From positions 1 to 19,659 of the forward strand of contig JAEZWM010000013.1 of NCBI GenBank assembly GCA_023443025.1: 19,659 nt of DNA, in the 5' to 3' direction. A program made the translations under genes and the position numbers. Below the pieces are notes generated by a model. It worked only from the letters and a program-made list of their open reading frames with translations, made no database searches and was not told the DNA's origin. How positions within the stretch are numbered: the stretch's first letter is position 1; every line of letters begins with the position of its first letter. Positions 15,781 through 19,659 of the stretch are shown here, piece after piece. This DNA is from Bacillota bacterium. Lineage in GTDB: Bacteria > Bacillota > Clostridia > Tissierellales > Peptoniphilaceae.

Positions 15781-15815
15781 TATCTAAAGAGCTTTAAGTA
15801 GGATAATTATAAGTT

Positions 15816-15836
15816 AAAAAAAGAGCCTTTCGGCTC
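15816..15836 (-). terminator. Intrinsic terminator after ileS
   Basis: On the minus strand GAGCC-GAAA-GGCTC forms a short stable hairpin with a GNRA tetraloop, followed by seven Ts. It lies about 130 bases after the ileS stop codon; the stretch between (15837-15966) holds no gene that I can support. Confidence 0.85.
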
Positions 15837-15966
15837 AATTTTTAATAAACTTCTATAAAGATTTCCAAGTACTTCTTAGCATATGCATAAGCCGGATATA
15901 TTCGGTACTGATTTAACTAATTAATATACCTCTTACTCGACTTTACTCTTTAGTTCAAATTATAAT

Positions 15967-18900
15967 TTATGCTTTATCAGTTTTTATTTTGACTGATTTA
16001 CCGTTTAGATCTATATCTTCAGAGTCTAAATCATCTAAATGCTCTATACTTAACGCCAGTACTTCATCTTTAATGAAGTCCATATGACTGTCAATAGCCG
16101 CTTTTACTTCATCATCTGCGGTGTAACTTACATTTATATTGTCCATTACATCGAAGTCATTTGATTTTCTAAGCTGCTGAATTTTTGAAATAAACTCTCT
16201 CGCATAGCCTTCTTTTATTAAATCTTCAGTTAAGGTAGTATCTAGGATTACAAAGACATTTCCTTCCATAACAACATCAAAGCCTTCTTTAGCACTAACC
16301 CTTATATCTAAGTAGTCCTTTGGTATATCAATTGTTTCACCATTTAGCTCTATACTTAGCTCTCCACTTTCTGCTTTAGAAATTATTTCCAGAGGATCGG
16401 AATTATTTAAATATTCTCCGAATGCTTTAATATTTTTACCTAGTATTCTACCTGCAACCTTAAAGTTTGGCTTTAAGGCATAGTTCATAAATTCGGATAA
16501 ATCTTTAGCAAATACAACATTTTTAACATTGAGCTCTTCTTTGATAAGCGGAACTAAATCAGAAATCAATTCTTCATATTTTCCGTCTACAACAAGCTCC
16601 TTAAGCGGTTGTCTAACCTTTATTTGAACTGCTTCCCTTGATGCTCTTCCAAGTGTTACAAGTTTTCTTACAACTTCCATCTTTTCTTCAAGTTTAGAGT
16701 CAATCAGTTTAGGATCTGCTTCAGGAAGCATTTCTAAATGAACGGATTCTCCGCCTACAAGATTATCATATAGCTCTTCTGTTATAAATGGAGTAAATGG
16801 AGCCATTAGCTTAACAACACCCACAAGTATTTCATAACAGGTAGCATATACCGCTTTTTTATCATCATCCATTTCGGTACTCCAGAATCTTCTTCTATTT
16901 CTTCGGATATACCAGTTAGATAAATCTTCTATTACAAAATCGGATACCGATCTTATGACTTTTGTGTATTCAAAGATGTCCATATCGCTATGGTATGCTT
17001 CAACCAATGTATTGAATTTTGAGATTATCCATCTGTCAATTTCAGCTCTGTCTTCTATTTTTATATCATAAGATCTTGGATCTATGCCATCTGTATTTGC
17101 ATAAAGCTGGAAGAAATTATAAACATTTCTAAGTGACCTAAAGAATTTACTCTCCGCTTCTCTAAGTCCATCCACGTCAAACTTCGTTGGTACCCATGGA
17201 GGTGAGACAGCTACAGAATAAAATCTAACTACATCCGCTCCATACTCATCAAAAAGTTCAATTGGGTTAAGAGTATTTCCTCTGGACTTGGACATTTTCT
17301 TACCTTCTTTGTCCAAGATTAGGTCATTTACAAGTACATTTTTATATGGAGCTTTTCCGGTAGTAAGGGTTGAAATTGCAAGTAATGAATAGAACCAACC
17401 TCTCGTTTGGTCTATTCCCTCATTAATAAAGTCCGCAGGATAAAGCTCATCAAAGTTTTCCTTATTTTCAAATGGATAATGATGCTGAGCAAACGGCATT
17501 GCTCCGGAGTCAAACCATACGTCGATAACATCTTCTTCTCTTGTCATCCTACCACCGCAAGAGCATTTTAAATGAACATCATCCACATAAGGTCTGTGAA
17601 GCTCAATAGACTCATCTATATCTTCTATTGCTCTTTCCACAAGCTCGGCTCTTGAACCTATGCTTGTAATTTCATCACATTCCTCGCATTTCCAAATTGG
17701 GAATGGCGTCCCCCAGTATCTTGATCTGGAAATTGCCCAGTCATTTAGATTTTCTAACCAGTTTCCAAATCTCTTTTCTCCTATAAAGTCCGGATACCAG
17801 TTAACTCCATTATTGTTTTCTATAAGCTGCTCTTTAAGTTTAGTAACTTCTATATACCATGATGGTTTTGAATAGTAGATAAGAGGTGTATGACATCTCC
17901 AGCAGTGTGGATAGTTATGCTCAACCCTTTGCTTTCTAAGTAACTTATTATTTTCTCTTAGATATTGGATTATCTCAGGATCTGCGTCCATAACAAACAT
18001 ATTATCCCAAGGTGATCCAACAAATTTTCCTTCGTCGTTTACCGGATTTATCATAGGCAGGTCGTATTTTCTACCGGTTTGATAGTCATCCTCACCAAAA
18101 GCCGGTGCCGAGTGAACTATTCCGGTACCGTCATCAATGGTTACATAGTCAGCAAGAGTTACAATAAATGCTTTTTTATTTACTTCAAAGAAAGGAAGTA
18201 ATTGTTCGTATTCAATATGCTCTAAATCAGAACCTTTGAATTTTTCTAGAACTTCATACCCTTCGCCTAGAACTTCATCCAGTAGTTTTTCAGCTAAATA
18301 GTATACTTCACCATCATATTTAACCTTCACATAATCTACATCAGGATGTACTGTAAGGGCCACATTTGACGGAAGTGTCCATGGAGTCGTCGTCCATGCT
18401 AAGAAGTACTCGTCCCTACCTACAAGTTTAAACTTAACATATACTGTTTCAGTTTTTATCATTTCATAGCCTTGAGCTACTTCGTGAGAAGCTAGACCTG
18501 TTCCACATCTTGGACAGTATGGAAGTATTTTGGCTCCTTCGTAGATAAGTCCTTTTTTAAACATATTGTCAAGTAGCCACCATACAGATTCTATATAGTC
18601 GTTTTCAAGAGTTACATATGGATCGTCCATATCGGCTAAGAAAGCCATTCTCTCTGACATTTCACGCCATAATTTCTCGTATTTAAATACGGAGTTTTTA
18701 CATTCTAAATTGAACTTTTCAACTCCATAATCCTCTATTTCTTTTTTGCTCTTAAGGCCTAGTTTTTTCTCTACTTCAATTTCAACAGGAAGACCATGAG
18801 TATCCCATCCGGCTTTTCTCTTAACTCTGTAACCTTTCATAGTTTTGTATCTACAAGTTAAATCTTTAAGAGTTCTAGAGATAACGTGATGTATCCCAGG

Positions 18901-19062
18901 TGTTCCATTTGCAGTTGGAGGTCCATCGTAAAAGACATAGTTTCTATCCGCTGGTCTTTCCTCTACTGACCTATGTAGAAGGTCAATCTCCTCCCAGTAC
19001 TTTGATGTACCCATTTCTCGGTCTCTGACCGGTAATTTTGATAAGTCTTTAAATTGTGTCAT
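15967..19062 (-). CDS. ileS: Isoleucyl-tRNA synthetase, type 2 (eukaryote-like), with GIHH signature
   Basis: This 1031-residue class I synthetase charges tRNA-Ile in the cytoplasm. The class I signature lies at 56-59 in PPTANGTPGIHHV and reads GIHH instead of HIGH. The second signature KMSKS is at 589-593. The CP1 editing domain (about 200-380) has TTTPWTLPSNVAL and GTGIVHSAPAFGEDD with its catalytic-type Asp, so proofreading of valine should be intact. CxxC pairs at about 183-186, 387-390, 459-462 and 500-502 suggest zinc or structural sites. Length, N-terminal sequence and C-terminal region match IleRS2, the type with low mupirocin sensitivity. The ATG follows GGTGGGG. It is under an isoleucine T-box and ends at a GAAA-loop terminator. 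Confidence 0.97.
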   Translation of the reverse strand: MTQFKDLSKLPVRDREMGTSKYWEEIDLLHRSVEERPADRNYVFYDGPPTANGTPGIHHVISRTLKDLTCRYKTMKGYRVKRKAGWDTHGLPVEIEVEKKLGLKSKKEIEDYGVEKFNLECKNSVFKYEKLWREMSERMAFLADMDDPYVTLENDYIESVWWLLDNMFKKGLIYEGAKILPYCPRCGTGLASHEVAQGYEMIKTETVYVKFKLVGRDEYFLAWTTTPWTLPSNVALTVHPDVDYVKVKYDGEVYYLAEKLLDEVLGEGYEVLEKFKGSDLEHIEYEQLLPFFEVNKKAFIVTLADYVTIDDGTGIVHSAPAFGEDDYQTGRKYDLPMINPVNDEGKFVGSPWDNMFVMDADPEIIQYLRENNKLLRKQRVEHNYPHCWRCHTPLIYYSKPSWYIEVTKLKEQLIENNNGVNWYPDFIGEKRFGNWLENLNDWAISRSRYWGTPFPIWKCEECDEITSIGSRAELVERAIEDIDESIELHRPYVDDVHLKCSCGGRMTREEDVIDVWFDSGAMPFAQHHYPFENKENFDELYPADFINEGIDQTRGWFYSLLAISTLTTGKAPYKNVLVNDLILDKEGKKMSKSRGNTLNPIELFDEYGADVVRFYSVAVSPPWVPTKFDVDGLREAESKFFRSLRNVYNFFQLYANTDGIDPRSYDIKIEDRAEIDRWIISKFNTLVEAYHSDMDIFEYTKVIRSVSDFVIEDLSNWYIRRNRRRFWSTEMDDDKKAVYATCYEILVGVVKLMAPFTPFITEELYDNLVGGESVHLEMLPEADPKLIDSKLEEKMEVVRKLVTLGRASREAVQIKVRQPLKELVVDGKYEELISDLVPLIKEELNVKNVVFAKDLSEFMNYALKPNFKVAGRILGKNIKAFGEYLNNSDPLEIISKAESGELSIELNGETIDIPKDYLDIRVSAKEGFDVVMEGNVFVILDTTLTEDLIKEGYAREFISKIQQLRKSNDFDVMDNINVSYTADDEVKAAIDSHMDFIKDEVLALSIEHLDDLDSEDIDLNGKSVKIKTDKA

Positions 19063-19083
19063 TTCCCCACCCTTTTTTAAAAT

Positions 19084-19109
19084 AAAAAACGTCCCTTAAT
19101 CAAGGGACG
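19084..19109 (-). terminator. T-box terminator in the ileS leader
   Basis: On the minus strand CGTCCCTT pairs with AAGGGACG around a GATT loop, followed by TTTTTT. It competes with the antiterminator formed by the T-box sequence just upstream. Confidence 0.92.
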
Positions 19110-19293
19110 ATATAATCGCGGTACCACCATTGTTGCAGCATAGCTGCCTCTTTAAAATGCTTAACGGGCATAAATCGCAGTGGTTTTAATCCCACTGAGC
19201 TCCGGGGTGATCTTCAAAATATTTAAACCGATGACTTGCACCATCCGTCACCTCTCTAGTGATTTAAATAAATCTACTCTTCCCTTCAACGCA
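19084..19293 (-). promoter_or_regulatory. Isoleucine-specific T-box leader
   Basis: The minus strand has the conserved T-box element GGTGGTACCGCG (19117-19128), which base-pairs with the NCCA end of uncharged tRNA, followed by the terminator. Upstream, Stem I shows the AG bulge region (AGAGAGGTGACGG) and GGATGGTGCAAGTCATC. The specifier loop region GAAGATCACCCCGGAGC places AUC (19209-19211) at the specifier, followed by the usual purine. AUC is an isoleucine codon, matching the downstream gene. Uncharged tRNA-Ile should therefore stabilise the antiterminator and raise ileS expression. Confidence 0.95.
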
Positions 19294-19299
19294 TATTTT

Positions 19300-19328
19300 A
19301 TTATATATTTATTGTAACATGATGTCAA
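19300..19328 (-). promoter_or_regulatory. Consensus SigA promoter for ileS
   Basis: The minus strand has TTGACA (19323-19328), a 17-base spacer and TATAAT (19300-19305). Both hexamers are perfect. Transcription should start near 19293, at the beginning of the T-box leader. Confidence 0.93.
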
Positions 19329-19359
19329 ATAGTTAAAGTAATTTCAACGTACCCACTAA

Positions 19360-19659
19360 TTATACAATAAAACTTGCTATCATTGAGATGATCTCTTCGA
19401 GTTCTCTTTGATCTTCTTCGGTAAATCTATTTGTACTTGGACTATCCAAGTCCAAGACTCCTAAAACCTTATCATCTATAATTATAGGTATTACAAGTTC
19501 TGATTTCGATGCCGAATCGCATGCAATATGACCTGGAAACTCCTCAACATTTGGTACAAGTTGAGAGCTTTTGGTTGATACTGCTGTGCCACATACACCT
19601 TTACCTACTGCTATTCTATTGCAAGCAGGAAGCCCTTGGAATGGTCCTAGCACCAGTTC
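19360..19659 (-). CDS. msrC: Free methionine-(R)-sulfoxide reductase, GAF domain (C-terminal part)
   Basis: The C-terminal 99 codons of a GAF-domain enzyme; the reading frame is open to the right edge, and the codons before the internal GTG at 19653 continue it (E, L). It contains LGPFQGLPACNRI, GKGVCGTA and FPGHIACDSASKSE, giving the three conserved cysteines of fRMsr. These reduce free methionine-R-sulfoxide to methionine with thioredoxin-type recycling. DDKVLGVLDLDSP is typical of the end of the domain. The gene is only about 30 bases upstream of the ileS promoter and has no visible terminator. The N-terminal portion lies outside the window. Confidence 0.92.
   Translation of the reverse strand, partial: ELVLGPFQGLPACNRIAVGKGVCGTAVSTKSSQLVPNVEEFPGHIACDSASKSELVIPIIIDDKVLGVLDLDSPSTNRFTEEDQRELEEIISMIASFIV

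Noticed and set aside
15837..15966. A 25-codon open stretch on the minus strand after ileS (ending AKKYLEIFIEVY)
   Set aside because: It has no start codon or ribosome site; it lies between a stop and the ileS terminator and is best taken as chance.
1..19659. CRISPR arrays, tRNA or rRNA genes, insertion sequences
   Set aside because: No regularly spaced repeats, tRNA-like cloverleaf sequences, rRNA segments or transposase genes were recognised in the window.

Overview
The window is AT-rich, has strong GGAGG-type ribosome binding sites, and uses Firmicutes-style leader regulation: an S-box (SAM-I) riboswitch and an Ile T-box. It also carries a YhaM-type exoribonuclease and a eukaryote-like type 2 isoleucyl-tRNA synthetase. 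Together these suggest an anaerobic low-GC Firmicute of the Clostridia/Tissierellia kind. I cannot name a genus from the sequence. Almost everything is on the minus strand; one methyltransferase gene is on the plus strand.

Region 1 (1-1942) is a methionine ABC importer operon read leftward: metN, metI and the first codons of metQ. It is driven by a consensus promoter and controlled by a SAM-I riboswitch with a visible terminator/antiterminator switch.

Region 2 (2002-10669) is the most interesting part. It is a tightly packed seven-gene minus-strand operon: a GNAT-like protein, a GH3-family acyl-adenylating/amide synthetase, four tandem paralogous radical SAM proteins with a BchE/HpnP-type (B12-binding) layout, and a second GNAT-like acyltransferase. 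Neighbouring genes overlap by 4, 8 or 17 bases or are 2 bases apart, so the products are probably made together. The gene set looks like a small biosynthetic pathway: carboxylate activation and amide formation, acyl transfer, and up to four radical C-methylations or related reactions. I do not recognise it as a described system.

Region 3 (10724-13790) holds a SIMPL-domain lipoprotein and a four-gene set: Nudix hydrolase, RimL-type acetyltransferase, sirtuin deacylase and a membrane-anchored zinc-ribbon protein. Region 4 (13926-15836) holds a plus-strand SAM-dependent methyltransferase that converges on yhaM; the hairpin between them mainly serves the methyltransferase.

Region 5 (15816-19659) holds ileS under an isoleucine T-box with a perfect-consensus promoter, then the C-terminal part of a free methionine-(R)-sulfoxide reductase. 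The IleRS carries GIHH in place of the HIGH signature, a variant linked to very high mupirocin resistance. Several genes touch methionine or SAM (metNIQ, fRMsr, the radical SAM set, the methyltransferase), but they have separate promoters, so a functional link is only a hypothesis.
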